From Alphaproteobacteria bacterium (lineage in GTDB: Bacteria; Pseudomonadota; Alphaproteobacteria; Acetobacterales; Acetobacteraceae), in contig JAAFHD010000170.1 of NCBI GenBank assembly GCA_013298245.1, positions 1 to 7,411 on the forward strand: DNA of 7,411 bases. Reading direction: 5' to 3'. Below are positions 6,829 through 7,411 of this stretch, in pieces. Position 1 is the stretch's first letter. Every line of letters begins with the position of its first letter. Under the pieces are notes generated by a model. That model had not been told where the DNA came from, did not search any database, and was given only the letters and a program-made list of their open reading frames with translations. The position numbers and the translations under genes were made by a program.

Positions 6829-7411
6829 CTACAGCGCCATGATTCGCGCGGGGATGTGAACGCCCACCACCTGCCAGCGCAGCCGCCACGGGTCGGTCAG
6901 TGCCAGCGTGACCGACAGTGCCTCCTGCCGCATGTCATGCCCGTGCAGCGCCACTTCCAGCCGGCCGGCGGTGATGGGGCGGATGGCGCCGATCATGCCA
7001 AGGCCCGTTGCGCCATGCGCCATGCGTTCGCGCCCCAGGCTGGCGAGGGCCGCGGGGGTGGCCATGCCGCGGGCGATGTCCTCGGCCATGGCGGCGAGGA
7101 ATTCGCCCGCCTGGCCATCCAAGGTGGAGACCGGCATGGCGGGGCGCAGCCCGGCCCAGTCCACATGGTCAGCGATGCGCGCGGGGTCGCCGCTGGCCAG
7201 CGCCTGGCCGATCTGGGCGGCCGCCAGGAAGGGCGCCGCGGCATAGGCGGACACCATCGCCAGCAGCCCAAAGGCGGCCGTGACGCGCAGCGCGCGGAAG
7301 CTGCGCCGGCGGCGGGGCCGTGGCGCCGGGGCCGGCGCTGGCGCTGGCGCTGGCGGGGCCTGGCGCCGGGCGTCATACTCCGCCCAGACCTGTTCCCACA
7401 GGGCTTCGCGG
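6829..7411 (-). CDS. DUF2939-like membrane-anchored protein, 5' end outside window
   Basis: The frame is open to the right edge, so the gene is partial; 193 residues plus the stop are visible. A start at 7257 is possible in principle but would cut through a membrane segment. In order: a short acidic/aromatic stretch (ALWEQVWAEYDARRQA), a Pro-Ala linker, an Arg-rich turn (RPRRRRSFR), one membrane span (about VTAAFGLLAMVSAYAAAPFLAAA), then an extracytoplasmic domain. That domain opens with AQIGQALASGDPARIADHVDW and LRP, a pattern I associate with the DUF2939 family, where a protein follows a single N-terminal span. The positive-inside charges put the N-terminus in the cytoplasm and the main domain in the periplasm. 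Function is unknown for the family. It lies 76 bases upstream of the peroxidase on the same strand; a functional link is not established. Confidence 0.8.
   Translation of the reverse strand, partial: REALWEQVWAEYDARRQAPPAPAPAPAPAPRPRRRRSFRALRVTAAFGLLAMVSAYAAAPFLAAAQIGQALASGDPARIADHVDWAGLRPAMPVSTLDGQAGEFLAAMAEDIARGMATPAALASLGRERMAHGATGLGMIGAIRPITAGRLEVALHGHDMRQEALSVTLALTDPWRLRWQVVGVHIPARIMAL
7334..7355 (-). repeat. hexanucleotide tandem repeat coding for a Pro-Ala linker
   Basis: GGCGCT repeated about 3.7 times on the plus strand, with degenerate copies on both sides. On the minus strand it encodes alternating Ala and Pro between the cytoplasmic stretch and the Arg-rich turn of the DUF2939-like protein. 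The unit length is a multiple of three, so gain or loss of copies would change linker length without shifting frame. Confidence 0.75.

Overview
The window is GC-rich bacterial DNA, most likely from an alphaproteobacterium. Strong GC bias at third codon positions, the dapD-dapE pair, the RTX-type secreted protein and the DUF2939-like protein fit Rhodospirillales/Acetobacteraceae (Roseomonas-like). This placement is an inference from style and gene content, because there is no rRNA or other marker here. There are seven protein genes (two cut by the window edges), no RNA genes, no insertion sequences and no CRISPR.

Left part, minus strand (1-1519): a multi-pass membrane protein of unknown function with a cytoplasmic helical C-terminal domain is followed 54 bases downstream by the start of a YcbL/glyoxalase-II-like metallo-beta-lactamase hydrolase, which runs off the left edge. 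The two may be co-transcribed.

Middle part, plus strand (1663-4173): dapD and dapE, two successive-branch enzymes of the succinylase route to meso-diaminopimelate and lysine, overlap by 8 bases. They are followed by a small hydrophobic membrane protein that probably overlaps or abuts dapE. This looks like one operon starting in the 143-base divergent spacer at 1520-1662. A 10-bp-stem hairpin closes it at 4171-4195, between convergent genes.

Right part, minus strand (4224-7411): a DUF2939-like membrane-anchored protein (cut by the right edge) lies upstream of an 842-residue secreted haem peroxidase. The peroxidase has a complete animal-type (myeloperoxidase-like) catalytic domain, 28 uninterrupted in-phase RTX nonapeptides and a type I secretion C-terminus. 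It is the most distinctive gene of the window. No type I exporter genes (ABC protein, membrane fusion protein, outer membrane channel) are visible here.

I found no convincing new multi-gene system. The points most worth following up are the peroxidase-RTX protein, the uncharacterised C-terminal domain of the 401-residue membrane protein, and the possible CTG start of the gene after dapE.
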